A stretch of 64,000 bases of DNA from Cohnella cholangitidis (lineage in GTDB: Bacteria; Bacillota; Bacilli; Paenibacillales; Paenibacillaceae): the NCBI RefSeq assembly GCF_014107495.1, contig NZ_CP041969.1, forward strand, positions 5,815,501 to 5,879,500, in the 5' to 3' direction. The notes beneath the pieces are model-generated. The model did not search any database. It had not been told where the DNA came from and was given only the letters and a program-made list of their open reading frames with translations. The position numbers and the translations under genes are program-made. Shown one piece after another: positions 45,221 to 54,123 of this stretch (position 1 is the first letter of the stretch; each line of letters begins with the position of its first letter).

Positions 45221-46243
45221 TCAACCAATCTCGGTCCATGCTCCGCCGGCATTGGCGGAGCGGATCTCGGCTTCTATGATGGCGATACTGTCCATCGTTT
45301 CGTTGGGGCTGGCTTCTTCGATCGGCTTATCCTGCAGCAAGCGTTCCACAAAGTAGCGCAGCTGGTGGTAGTAGCCGAGCTCGGGGGATAACTCGGGAAC
45401 GAAGCCTTTGCCTTCGTTGGGATTTTCCCGCACGACGCCGTCCTTCAAGACGATATTTCCCCGTTCGAAATTAACCCGGAACGACATGTCGAAGCCGTAG
45501 TCGCCTTGCAAAGTCCAATCCGCCTGCGCGTTCACGATCTTGCCGTCGTCATACTGATAATGGGTAGAGACGATGTCGTATCCGCTCCCCGGGATAACAT
45601 TGCGTGCTTGGCAGGAGACCGAATTCGGCCTACCGAACAGCCAGTTGACCACATCCGTATCATGCACGTGCATGTCCAGCATCGCGCCGCCGCTCAGCTC
45701 GTTATTTGTCAGCCATGCTCCCCATGTAGGCGTTCCGCCGCCGCGATAGAACGAAGCCGCGAGCACCTTTCCGTAAGTCTGATCCTTGACGAGCTTCTTA
45801 AGCCGCACGTAAGCAGGCCAGAAGCGCAGGCATTGACCGATCATGAGCTGGCGGCCGCTATTCGCGGCTGCTGCCGACATGTCCGCGCATTGCTGGAAAT
45901 CTCGCGCCATTGGCTTCTCGCAGAGTACGTGCACTCCGTGCTGCAGACATTGAATCGCTGCATCTTTGTGGAGAAAAGTAGGGAGCGTAATATCGACCGC
46001 GTCCAACTGCTCGTTCTCAAGCATATCCGACACGCTCGTATACTTGCGATAACGGTTGAAGTCAAGAGAGGAGCCCGAGTCGGATCCGATATTGCCGACA
46101 ACCGCTCCGCCTTCCATTTTTATGGGGTCAACGTCGCACAGCGCCGTTACGACTACCTGTACTCCTTCTTTCTCTAGCCGATCGTAGATTTCTAGATGCG
46201 TTCTTCCCATGAAGCCTAATCCGATTAAACCGATTCTGATCAT
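45221..46243 (-). CDS. Gfo/Idh/MocA family oxidoreductase
   Basis: A 340-residue NAD(P)-dependent oxidoreductase: Rossmann motif IGLIGLGFMGRTHL, the catalytic-site Lys in VLCEKPMA and the GGAMLDMHVHDTDVVNWLFG block with His-Asp of the dehydrogenase domain. Such enzymes oxidise inositols or sugars. It overlaps the upstream epimerase gene by four bases (ATGA), so the two act together, with an AraC regulator divergent from them. The specific substrate cannot be read. Confidence 0.92.
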   Translation of the reverse strand: MIRIGLIGLGFMGRTHLEIYDRLEKEGVQVVVTALCDVDPIKMEGGAVVGNIGSDSGSSLDFNRYRKYTSVSDMLENEQLDAVDITLPTFLHKDAAIQCLQHGVHVLCEKPMARDFQQCADMSAAAANSGRQLMIGQCLRFWPAYVRLKKLVKDQTYGKVLAASFYRGGGTPTWGAWLTNNELSGGAMLDMHVHDTDVVNWLFGRPNSVSCQARNVIPGSGYDIVSTHYQYDDGKIVNAQADWTLQGDYGFDMSFRVNFERGNIVLKDGVVRENPNEGKGFVPELSPELGYYHQLRYFVERLLQDKPIEEASPNETMDSIAIIEAEIRSANAGGAWTEIG

Positions 46244-47088
46244 GCTCTGCCCCTCCCGAGAATTTGATCCATAGAATTAGAAGTATTGTATATGATCTGC
46301 TCCGCATGATGCTTATAGGGAGGTATCATCTCCGCCGTCACGTAATCGTCGTAACCGATGTCTTGGAGAGCCTTTACCACCTCCGGATAATCCACGTCGC
46401 CGGCCAGCAAATCGACAAAGCCGTGCAGTCCGCCCGCTTCTCTTCTGTAATCCTTGAAGTGTACCTTCTTGATTCGGTGGGCGAGGATGCGAATCCAATG
46501 CTCGGGATAACCGGAATAGACGACATTTCCCACGTCGAAATAAGATCCCACGAAAGGAGAAGCGATCTGGTCGATGAATCCGCGCATCTCGAGCGGAGAT
46601 AGGAGGAATTTGTTCCACACGTTCTCGATCCCGATGGAAACTTGCAGCGACTCCGCTTCGCGGGCTAGCTTGACGAATGCCTCCAACGCGTAATCGTAAG
46701 CCTGCTCGTAAGGAACGACCTCCGAGCCCGGAATGAAGTCTACGCCGACCGCTCCCGGAACGATCAATACCGTATTCGCCCCGAGAATCGCGGCACATTC
46801 GAGCTGCTTGCGGGCAATATCGTATGCCTTTGCGCGAATGTCGCTCTGGGAGCTGGTTAAGGAGTAGTTCCAGAATAGACCGCTTGCAAGGCTGGGCAGT
46901 TGAAGGCCGAGATCCTTCGCACGATCGCGAAGTTTGTTTAGATCTGCTTCGCTGCTGCCTAGGCTCAACTCGCCTTCCTCATCCAGCGATAGCTCAATGC
47001 CCTCGAATCCGGCTTCCGCAGCTAAACTCAAGCTTGTATCAATGCTATAATGGGCTGGGAAGGACCAAATATTAATGCCTTTTCTCAT
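46240..47088 (-). CDS. sugar phosphate isomerase/epimerase (xylose-isomerase-like TIM barrel)
   Basis: A 282-residue TIM-barrel protein of the IolE/AP-endonuclease-2 fold. GFEGIELSLDEEGEL, the metal-ligand Glu in IGIENVWNKF, the Asp/His region SYFDVGNVVYSGYPEHWI, KVHFKDYRR and DYVTAEMIP are visible. First gene of a two-gene operon with a Gfo/Idh/MocA oxidoreductase, a common pairing in inositol and sugar-acid catabolism. Confidence 0.92.
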   Translation of the reverse strand: MRKGINIWSFPAHYSIDTSLSLAAEAGFEGIELSLDEEGELSLGSSEADLNKLRDRAKDLGLQLPSLASGLFWNYSLTSSQSDIRAKAYDIARKQLECAAILGANTVLIVPGAVGVDFIPGSEVVPYEQAYDYALEAFVKLAREAESLQVSIGIENVWNKFLLSPLEMRGFIDQIASPFVGSYFDVGNVVYSGYPEHWIRILAHRIKKVHFKDYRREAGGLHGFVDLLAGDVDYPEVVKALQDIGYDDYVTAEMIPPYKHHAEQIIYNTSNSMDQILGRGRA

Positions 47089-47223
47089 CTTCCAACACTT
47101 CCTTATTGTCGTTTGAGTCGATTATAGTAAGCGGGAAGAGACTTGCCTTTATCCAATTGACCGATATATTTGCACATTCCGTCAGGCGTAACGGCCGGAC
47201 GGACGATAGGGAAGGGGATTCCG

Positions 47224-48135
47224 ATGGAGTTTGCCAAGTTAGCGCTTCAAGAGCATGTATCGGTGGATAAGTTGATTTCCTTCCACTATTTCGAATATGC
47301 CACAGGTTATGCGTTCGATGGCGAGGAGCACGACTTCTGGGAGTTTTTGTACGTGGATAAGGGGGAGACTGAAGTTCGGGCGGACGATCGCATATACGAG
47401 CTGAAGCAAGGTCAGCTCATTTTCCATAAGCCGAATGAGTTTCATACCGTGAGAGTCCATAAACATCATAAGCCGCCCAACTTGGTCGTTATTTCGTTCG
47501 AATGCCCTTCGCCGGCGATGGCTATGCTGGAGGATCGCGTTTTCGCGCTCGAGGATAAGGAAAAGAAGTTGCTCTCGGTCATCGTTAAGGAAGGATACCA
47601 ATGCTTTGCGCCTCCGTTCGACGATCCGTCTTCGCATAACTTGATCCGCCAAGAAAACGCCCCGTTTGCAGGCGAACAACTGATTAAAGCATATTTAGAG
47701 GTGTTATTGATTTCGCTAATCCGACTCATTAAGCACCCGGACAGCTTGTTCGGCCAAATCGGTACCCCCCTTCAGTTAGAGAGCAATAGCGAAGCGGATG
47801 TCGTTAACGGGATCGTCGAGTATATGAAAAATCATATCTCGGAGCCGCTTGAGCTGGATAAGCTCAGCAAGCGATTTCATCTGGGGCGGAGCCGCCTCCG
47901 CGAAGTGTTTCACAACCATACCTCGATGGGACTGCTGGAATATTTCAAGCACCTTCGGATCGAATTCGTCAAGTCGGCTATACGCGAGAACCGTTGTAAC
48001 TTTACGGAAATCGCCGAACGGCTGGGCTACGCGAGCATACATTACTTCTCGAAGGATTTTCGGAAAATGACGGGCATGTCGCCCTCCGAATACGCTAAAT
48101 CGGTTACTTCCCGCATACCGACTTCGAAACCATGA
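47224..48135 (+). CDS. AraC family transcriptional regulator
   Basis: A 303-residue regulator: an N-terminal cupin effector domain (HYFEYATGYAFDGEEHDFWEF, LKQGQLIFHKPNEFHTV) and a C-terminal double helix-turn-helix (about 195-295; LGRSRLREVFHNHTSMGLLEYF and IAERLGYASIHYFSKDFRK, the AraC signature). ATG at 47224 follows AAGGGG by six bases. It is divergent from the epimerase-oxidoreductase operon across a 135-base gap and very probably controls it in response to a sugar. Confidence 0.92.
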   Translation: MEFAKLALQEHVSVDKLISFHYFEYATGYAFDGEEHDFWEFLYVDKGETEVRADDRIYELKQGQLIFHKPNEFHTVRVHKHHKPPNLVVISFECPSPAMAMLEDRVFALEDKEKKLLSVIVKEGYQCFAPPFDDPSSHNLIRQENAPFAGEQLIKAYLEVLLISLIRLIKHPDSLFGQIGTPLQLESNSEADVVNGIVEYMKNHISEPLELDKLSKRFHLGRSRLREVFHNHTSMGLLEYFKHLRIEFVKSAIRENRCNFTEIAERLGYASIHYFSKDFRKMTGMSPSEYAKSVTSRIPTSKP

Positions 48136-48154
48136 GGGAATGGGAATAAAACGA

Positions 48155-48187
48155 AGACTCCGGGGATTTTCCCGGAGTCTGTTCTTT
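48155..48187 (+). terminator. rho-independent terminator after the AraC gene
   Basis: AGACTCCGGG pairs with CCCGGAGTCT around a six-base loop; GTTCTTT follows. Confidence 0.8.
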
Positions 48188-48372
48188 GTCGATAACCTAC
48201 CTGGAATCGATGATCGTTTACGATCAATAACGCTGGGTTGCATTGTGCTAATTTTGACAAACAAAACTGCGAAAATCCAGTAAAACCAACGTATACTGGA
48301 GAGTGTTGATTGATGCTAGACAATCATTCCGTTACAATGAAAGTATTGGATACAGGTGGTGAAAATGTTCTA

Positions 48373-48900
48373 ATGGGGCGTCATCGGAAAACAATTCAAT
48401 ATATCATATTGGCCGCCGTACTCCTCGTTGGAGGATTTGCGATCGGCAATTCGTTATTTTCGAAAAGTGTCGTACTTACGAAGGGGGATAAGCCTCCCGC
48501 TTTCCGTTTGGCGGGATTGGACGGTCAGGTGCACGAGTGGCAAGATTACGAAGGCAAACCGTTGATCATTAATTTCTGGGGGACTTTCTGTCCGCCATGC
48601 CGGAACGAGATGCCCGCCTTGCAGAATCAATACGAGAAATGGAAGGGACAGGGGCTGGAGCTGATCGGAATCAATTTGAGCGAAGACCACTTGACCGCGG
48701 AAAGTTTTATACGCCAAGTCGGGGTTAACTTTCCGATCTTGATGGACAAGGACAAACGAACCGAAAAAGCGTACGGGCTCAAGCAATACCCGACGACGTT
48801 CTTCATATCCTCAAACGGAAAAATTCAAGAGGTCGTCATAGGCGGTTTGTTAACGGAAGAAGAGATCGAAGTGCGCGTCGAACGACTGATGAAGTCGTGA
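48373..48900 (+). CDS. resA: thiol-disulfide oxidoreductase ResA
   Basis: A 175-residue membrane-anchored thioredoxin-fold protein. One N-terminal helix (about 9-27), then FWGTFCPPCRNEMP with the redox pair Cys73/Cys76 and the cis-Pro loop QYPTTFFIS. ResA keeps apocytochrome c reduced before haem attachment by ResBC. Bacillus ResA has CEPC; here the motif is CPPC. ATG at 48373 is chosen from the membrane helix position; the ribosome binding site GGTGG is distant. A small inverted repeat CCAGTA/TACTGG (48277-48299) lies upstream. Confidence 0.88.
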   Translation: MGRHRKTIQYIILAAVLLVGGFAIGNSLFSKSVVLTKGDKPPAFRLAGLDGQVHEWQDYEGKPLIINFWGTFCPPCRNEMPALQNQYEKWKGQGLELIGINLSEDHLTAESFIRQVGVNFPILMDKDKRTEKAYGLKQYPTTFFISSNGKIQEVVIGGLLTEEEIEVRVERLMKS

Positions 48901-48925
48901 GCGGAAAGTTAAGGAGGCTTCACAG

Positions 48926-50635
48926 TTGTTTCAGAACACCAAGTGCGAATGCGGACATCAGAATCCCGTAGGTACGGTATTATGCGAATCGTGCGGCAAA
49001 CCGCTCCTCGAGGATTTGCTCAATGACGAAAGCGCTCCCTTAGAAATGAGATATGACGGGGTCGCCCGCAGATCGCAAAAAGCGAACCCTCATATCGTCG
49101 ATCGGATATGGAATTTTTTCTCATCGGTCAAAATCGCGGTCTATTTGATCGTTATTACTTTGTTGGGAGCGGCTCTGGGAACGGTCTTCCAGCAAGAGAG
49201 CACGTTGATCAACTTAACGGAATACTCCGAGTTTGCGGCATACTACAAAGAGCAGCATGGGACGCTCGGGGTCATTTACCATGCGCTCGGTTTATCCAGA
49301 ACCTATGAGTCGTGGTGGTTCGTTACGCTGCTCGTCATGATCGGGACATCCCTAGTCGTCTGTAGCCTGGATCGCGTGCTTCCGCTGTACCGCGCGTTGG
49401 CCAAACAGCAAATCCGCAAGCATCTCCAATTCATCACCCGGCAACAGGTCGTTTATACCGGCGACGTGCAGGGAGATTCCGAAGCATGGATAACGGATTT
49501 CGGCAAGCAGCTTAAGCGTAAGCATTATCGGATCTGGCAAGAAAACGGGGCGTTGTTGGCGGAGAAGAACCGATTTAGCCGTTGGGGTCCCTATATCAAC
49601 CATATCGGACTTATTATTTTCCTGCTGGCGGTATTGGGCCGCGGTATCCCTGCATGGCATATGGATCAGTACCTCGCTCTCTATGAAGGAGAGACGAGAC
49701 AAATACCGGGCACGAACTACTACGTGAAGAACGAAAAGTTCACCGTGGACTACTACCCGGAGAGCGAGCTCGCGCAAAACCAGAAAGGTACGAAGGTCGT
49801 AAAGCTGTACGAGACGAAAGCGCGGCTGTACGAGTGCACGGACGCATGCGACGATCCGGTCAAGGATCCTGAGCTGACGGAAGTGAAAGAGCATGAAATC
49901 CGCGTGAACAGCGCCTTGTCTTATAAAGGCTTGAAACTGTACCAGAACAGCTTTCAAGAGCGGGTACGCTTCATCTCGGTACATCCTTCTCTAATGGACA
50001 CGGCAACGGAAAAGCCAATAGGCTCATTTGACCTGCTGATGGACGATCCGGCGGAAACGTATCAAGTCGGTCCGTATACGTTGAAGCTTAACGATTATTA
50101 TCCGGACTTCAGCTTGGACGAGCAGAACCGTCCGATGACGAAGACGCGCGAGCCGAACAACCCGGCATTCGTGTTTAGAATCGAAGGACCCGATGTTAAA
50201 CCTAAAGGCGAAATCTATATTTACTTCCCCATGCCTAGCGAGAAGAGCAAATTTTACGAGAAGCTCCTTAATGATAGCTTCAAGCAAAGAGGAGATAGCA
50301 CGGGGATTTTCGCAATTAAGGTGGAAAACCCGATCGTCGATGGTAAAATGAATAATATCAAGTATTCCGAATACACGACCTATCTGAACATCCGTATGGA
50401 CAAGGCAATGCCTTATATCTGGGTCGGCGCGGCGATTTCCATGATCGGTCTCATCATGGGCTTCTACTGGCAGCACCGGAGAATTTGGTTGCGGATCGAC
50501 GACGGCAAGCTTTCGCTTGGAGGACATACGAATAAGAACAGCTTCGGCTTAAGGGCCGACGTTGCATGGGCTTTGGGACGAACGGGCACTGAAGTCGATC
50601 CCAAGTCGTTAGATAACAGGAGGAATGTACGTTGA
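48926..50635 (+). CDS. resB: cytochrome c biogenesis protein ResB with N-terminal zinc ribbon
   Basis: A 569-residue System II cytochrome c assembly protein. Residues 7-24 form a CxC...CxxC zinc-ribbon-like segment (KCECGH, LCESCGKPL) not present in classical ResB. Membrane helices follow near 71-90, 136-155, 220-240 and 485-505, with a large extracytoplasmic domain between the last two. The TTG start follows AAGGAGGCTTCACAG. It overlaps resC by four bases; ResB and ResC form the haem-handling, ligation complex. Confidence 0.92.
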   Translation: MFQNTKCECGHQNPVGTVLCESCGKPLLEDLLNDESAPLEMRYDGVARRSQKANPHIVDRIWNFFSSVKIAVYLIVITLLGAALGTVFQQESTLINLTEYSEFAAYYKEQHGTLGVIYHALGLSRTYESWWFVTLLVMIGTSLVVCSLDRVLPLYRALAKQQIRKHLQFITRQQVVYTGDVQGDSEAWITDFGKQLKRKHYRIWQENGALLAEKNRFSRWGPYINHIGLIIFLLAVLGRGIPAWHMDQYLALYEGETRQIPGTNYYVKNEKFTVDYYPESELAQNQKGTKVVKLYETKARLYECTDACDDPVKDPELTEVKEHEIRVNSALSYKGLKLYQNSFQERVRFISVHPSLMDTATEKPIGSFDLLMDDPAETYQVGPYTLKLNDYYPDFSLDEQNRPMTKTREPNNPAFVFRIEGPDVKPKGEIYIYFPMPSEKSKFYEKLLNDSFKQRGDSTGIFAIKVENPIVDGKMNNIKYSEYTTYLNIRMDKAMPYIWVGAAISMIGLIMGFYWQHRRIWLRIDDGKLSLGGHTNKNSFGLRADVAWALGRTGTEVDPKSLDNRRNVR

Positions 50636-51894
50636 CGTGGTGGCTAGATTTCAGCAGTGACGCTTTTATCGTCGCATTTTATTTGTATTGCGCTTCTTTT
50701 ATTTTCTTCGCCATTGCGGTCGGAGGCAAACGCTGGAGTAATCGCAAGCCGGAAGACCATACTAACCGTTGGGGCAAACTCGGATTCGGGGCAGCCGTCA
50801 TTGGTTGGTTGGCTCATCTGACGTTCTTCTTTACCCGCTGGTATGGCGGCGGTCATATTCCAACCAGTAACATGTACGAGTTCATGACGTTCCTCGGCAT
50901 GGCGATCATGTTCGCGTTTATCGTCGTACACTTAATCTACCGTAATATGTTGCTGGGTGCATTTGCGCTGCCTTTAGTAGTTATCATAATTGCATATGCA
51001 TCCGTGTTTCCGTCCGAAGTACAGCCGCTCATCCCGGCATTGAATAACTACTGGCTGAAAATCCATGTGACGACGGCCGCGCTCGGCGAAGCTTTCTTCG
51101 CGGTCGGATTCGCCGCCGCGCTGATGCAGCTAATTCGCGTGGTCGATTTTACCCGCGAAGATAAAGCGGGCAAACGCGCTCAACGTTGGACGGAGTTTTC
51201 GCTCTTCGTCATTATCGTGCTGATCGGATTCCTTGTCGCCGTATTCGGGTTCCGAGGCGCGGGGTACGAGTCGGTATTCAAACAAGAGACCGTTACGATC
51301 GACGATAACGGAATCGCAAGCTCCGAGGTGAAGGAAGTCGTATATAGCCTTCCGCCGATCGTAGCTCCATACAATAGCGAAATCGTATCCTTCCAATCGT
51401 TCCTCGGGATGAAAGAACCTGCGTTCGAATCATTCCCTTGGCTGAACGGAGTGAATGCGGGACGCAAGCTGAATACGGTCATTTGGTCCATTATCGCGGG
51501 CTTGGTCGTTTATGGAGTGCTGAGACTGATTGCCCGCAAGAAGCTGACCGCGGTTATTCATCCTCATCTATCGGATATCGATCCGGAAGACTTGGAGGAA
51601 ATCAGTTACCGGGCGATCGCGATCGGATTCCCGATCTTCACGTTAGGAGCTCTCATTTTCGCGATGATCTGGGCGGAAATTGCCTGGTCTCGTTTCTGGG
51701 GCTGGGATCCGAAGGAAGTATGGGCGCTCGTTACGTGGTTGTTCTACAGCGCATATTTGCATCTACGGCTTTCCCGCGGCTGGCAGGGAACCCGCTCGGC
51801 TTGGCTGGCGGTTATCGGTTTCTTGGTCGTCATGTTTACTCTAGTCGGGGTTAATCTCGTTATTGCCGGATTGCATTCTTACGCAGGGGTATAA
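50632..51894 (+). CDS. resC: cytochrome c biogenesis protein ResC (CcsA family)
   Basis: A 420-residue multi-pass protein with about eight helices and the haem-binding WWD motif (WGWDPKEVWALVTW). Conserved His residues flank it (LTFFFTRWYGGGHIPTSN, KIHVTTA, GLHSYAGV). It presents haem for attachment to apocytochrome c outside the membrane. TTG start eight bases after AGGAGGA, overlapping resB. Confidence 0.95.
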   Translation: MTWWLDFSSDAFIVAFYLYCASFIFFAIAVGGKRWSNRKPEDHTNRWGKLGFGAAVIGWLAHLTFFFTRWYGGGHIPTSNMYEFMTFLGMAIMFAFIVVHLIYRNMLLGAFALPLVVIIIAYASVFPSEVQPLIPALNNYWLKIHVTTAALGEAFFAVGFAAALMQLIRVVDFTREDKAGKRAQRWTEFSLFVIIVLIGFLVAVFGFRGAGYESVFKQETVTIDDNGIASSEVKEVVYSLPPIVAPYNSEIVSFQSFLGMKEPAFESFPWLNGVNAGRKLNTVIWSIIAGLVVYGVLRLIARKKLTAVIHPHLSDIDPEDLEEISYRAIAIGFPIFTLGALIFAMIWAEIAWSRFWGWDPKEVWALVTWLFYSAYLHLRLSRGWQGTRSAWLAVIGFLVVMFTLVGVNLVIAGLHSYAGV

Positions 51895-51936
51895 TGTGGC
51901 ACAATTAAGGCGAAGAGCCGAAAGGAGCGCATTCGG

Positions 51937-52653
51937 ATGAATAATGCCGGTAATCGGATATTGGTCGTAGACGACGAAGAAAGAATTCGTCGTCTGCTCA
52001 GAATGTATTTGGAGAAAGAAGGATATTTGATCGAAGAAGCGGAAGACGGAGAAACCGCATTGCGCATGGCGCAAGAAGACGATTTCGATCTGATCGTGCT
52101 CGATCTTATGCTGCCCGGAATCGACGGAATCGAAGTATGCGCCCGTCTTCGCCAGCAGAAAGCGACTCCCGTGCTCATGCTTACGGCCAAGGGCGAGGAA
52201 GTCAATCGCGTGCAAGGCTTCGAAGTCGGCGCGGACGATTATGTCGTGAAGCCGTTCAGCCCGCGGGAAGTCATCTTCCGCATCAAGGCGATTTTACGGC
52301 GTTCGTCGGCAACGGCGTTCCTATCGAAAGAATTGAATACGAGCAACAACATCGTGTTTCCATACTTGGTCATCGAGCATGACGCGCACCGCGTTACCGC
52401 AAGCGGCCAAGAGGTGAATTTGACGCCGAAGGAATACGAACTGCTTCACTATTTGGCAAGTACGCCGGACAAGGTGTTCTCGCGCGAAGAGCTTCTGAAG
52501 GACGTATGGAACTACGATTTCTTCGGCGACCTGCGTACCGTGGACACCCATGTCAAACGGCTTCGCGAGAAGCTGAATCGCGTGTCTTCGGAGGCGGCTT
52601 CGATGATTACGACCGTATGGGGCGTAGGGTACAAGCTGGAGGCGGCGAAGTAG
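51937..52653 (+). CDS. resD: response regulator ResD
   Basis: A 238-residue OmpR-family regulator. Receiver: ILVVDDEERIRR, Asp in LIVLDLMLPGIDG, MLTAKG and DYVVKPFSP. C-terminal winged helix: LTPKEYELLHYLA, VFSREELL, TVDTHVKRLREKL, VWGVGYKLE. With ResE it controls aerobic and anaerobic respiration genes in B. subtilis. Start after AAAGGAGCGCATTCGG, 42 bases after resC. Confidence 0.95.
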   Translation: MNNAGNRILVVDDEERIRRLLRMYLEKEGYLIEEAEDGETALRMAQEDDFDLIVLDLMLPGIDGIEVCARLRQQKATPVLMLTAKGEEVNRVQGFEVGADDYVVKPFSPREVIFRIKAILRRSSATAFLSKELNTSNNIVFPYLVIEHDAHRVTASGQEVNLTPKEYELLHYLASTPDKVFSREELLKDVWNYDFFGDLRTVDTHVKRLREKLNRVSSEAASMITTVWGVGYKLEAAK

Positions 52654-52656
52654 TCT

Positions 52657-54108
52657 ATGGCGATATGGAGAACGGTCGTCGGCAAGATGTGGCTGACGAT
52701 CATGGGTTTGGTTGCCGTAGTCATTCTTACGCTGGGCTTGTTCCTGCTGGAGTACATCGATCTCACGTTTACCGACCCGCTTGCGATCAAGCGATTGTTC
52801 AGTTACGCGGGAATAATCGGTTTTCTGTTAACGACTTTCTTCGCTTTCTTCTTGTTGACTAAGATCACCCAGCCGCTAAGGGAAATGAAGGACGCGGCGA
52901 ATCGGGTCGCGCAAGGCGACTACACGACCCGTGTGGCGATCCGTTCGTCCGACGAGATCGGCGAGCTTGCTAACACCTTTAATCAGATGGCTTCCGAGCT
53001 TCATACGTTGATCCGCGATCTCCAACACGAACGGGATCATCTCAGCAGCGTCCTGAAAAGCATGACGGATTCCGTCATCTCCTTCGATGCCAATGGCGAG
53101 GTCATTCTGACCAATCCTCAAGGCCGGTATTTGCTAGAAGATTGGAGCTCCGTCGATTGGTCTGACGAAGAGTTGCCGGAGAAGGATGCCAACGTTCCCG
53201 GACCATTGCGGGAAACGTTCCGCAACGTCATCACTAGCGGCAAGGAGCTTACCGTCAAGGTACACGTCAAAAGCGGCGTATGGTCCGTCGTCATGACTCC
53301 GCTCGCGTCTACCGAGTCCGTCAGAGGAGCGGTAGCCGTTCTTAGGGACGTGACCGAGGAATTCCGCGTCGATAAGATGCGCAAGGATTTCGTTGCGAAC
53401 GTATCGCATGAAATTCGAACTCCGCTCTCGATGGTGCAGGGGTACAGCGAAGCGCTCATGGATGATATCGCAGCCTCTCCCGAGGAACGCAGGGAGCTCG
53501 TGCAAGTCATTCATGACGAGTCGCTGAGGATGGGGCGGCTGGTCAAGGATTTGCTAGACTTAGCGCGGATGGAAGCCGGTTATCTCGAAATGAATTTCCA
53601 ACCTCTTGACGTTAACGGCTTAATGTCGCGGGTATATCGTAAATTCTCGGCTTTGGCCAAAGAGCGCCAGATCGTTCTGTCGAAGACGGAGGAAGATCCG
53701 AGTTTGATCGTTGAAGCGGCGGACGCCGATCGTCTGGAGCAGGTGCTGACGAATCTGATGGATAACGCGCTGCGCCATACGCCATCAGGCGCTTCTATTG
53801 CATTATGCGCCACAAGGGTGGTCAAGCCGAAGGGAGATTGGCTAGAGCTTAAGGTCAAGGATGAAGGCCAAGGAATTCCGCACGAGGATTTACCGTATAT
53901 ATTCGAACGATTCTACAAGGCGGATAAAGCCCGCAAGAGAGAGACGACAGGCGGAACGGGGTTAGGTTTAGCCATCGTCAAAAATTTGATCGTGGCTCAC
54001 GGGGGAACGATTAGCGCGATTAGCTCGCCCGGCGAAGGAACGACATTTACGATCATGCTTCCCATGACAGCAAACCGCAAGAAGAACAATCAAGCATCGA
54101 AGCGCTAG
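52657..54108 (+). CDS. resE: sensor histidine kinase ResE
   Basis: A 483-residue membrane kinase: two N-terminal helices (about 9-29 and 44-67), a HAMP domain (KITQPLREMKDAANRVAQGDYTTR in part), a PAS-like domain (about 125-235), HisKA with His in FVANVSHEIRTPLS, and an HATPase domain with NLMDNALRHTP, DEGQGIP and GGTGLGLAIVKNL. The extracytoplasmic loop is short, much smaller than in B. subtilis ResE, consistent with internal redox sensing through PAS. It lies three bases after resD. Confidence 0.94.
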   Translation: MAIWRTVVGKMWLTIMGLVAVVILTLGLFLLEYIDLTFTDPLAIKRLFSYAGIIGFLLTTFFAFFLLTKITQPLREMKDAANRVAQGDYTTRVAIRSSDEIGELANTFNQMASELHTLIRDLQHERDHLSSVLKSMTDSVISFDANGEVILTNPQGRYLLEDWSSVDWSDEELPEKDANVPGPLRETFRNVITSGKELTVKVHVKSGVWSVVMTPLASTESVRGAVAVLRDVTEEFRVDKMRKDFVANVSHEIRTPLSMVQGYSEALMDDIAASPEERRELVQVIHDESLRMGRLVKDLLDLARMEAGYLEMNFQPLDVNGLMSRVYRKFSALAKERQIVLSKTEEDPSLIVEAADADRLEQVLTNLMDNALRHTPSGASIALCATRVVKPKGDWLELKVKDEGQGIPHEDLPYIFERFYKADKARKRETTGGTGLGLAIVKNLIVAHGGTISAISSPGEGTTFTIMLPMTANRKKNNQASKR

Positions 54109-54123
54109 CAAAGGGGAAACAGC

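Noticed and set aside
45506..46177. 223-codon open frame antisense to the Gfo/Idh/MocA gene
   Set aside because: Lies fully inside a clear family member on the other strand; composition is of an antisense frame.
48361..48375. ATGTTCTAA minimal upstream frame before resA
   Set aside because: It has GGTGG upstream, but a two-codon frame cannot be supported as a regulatory element from sequence alone.
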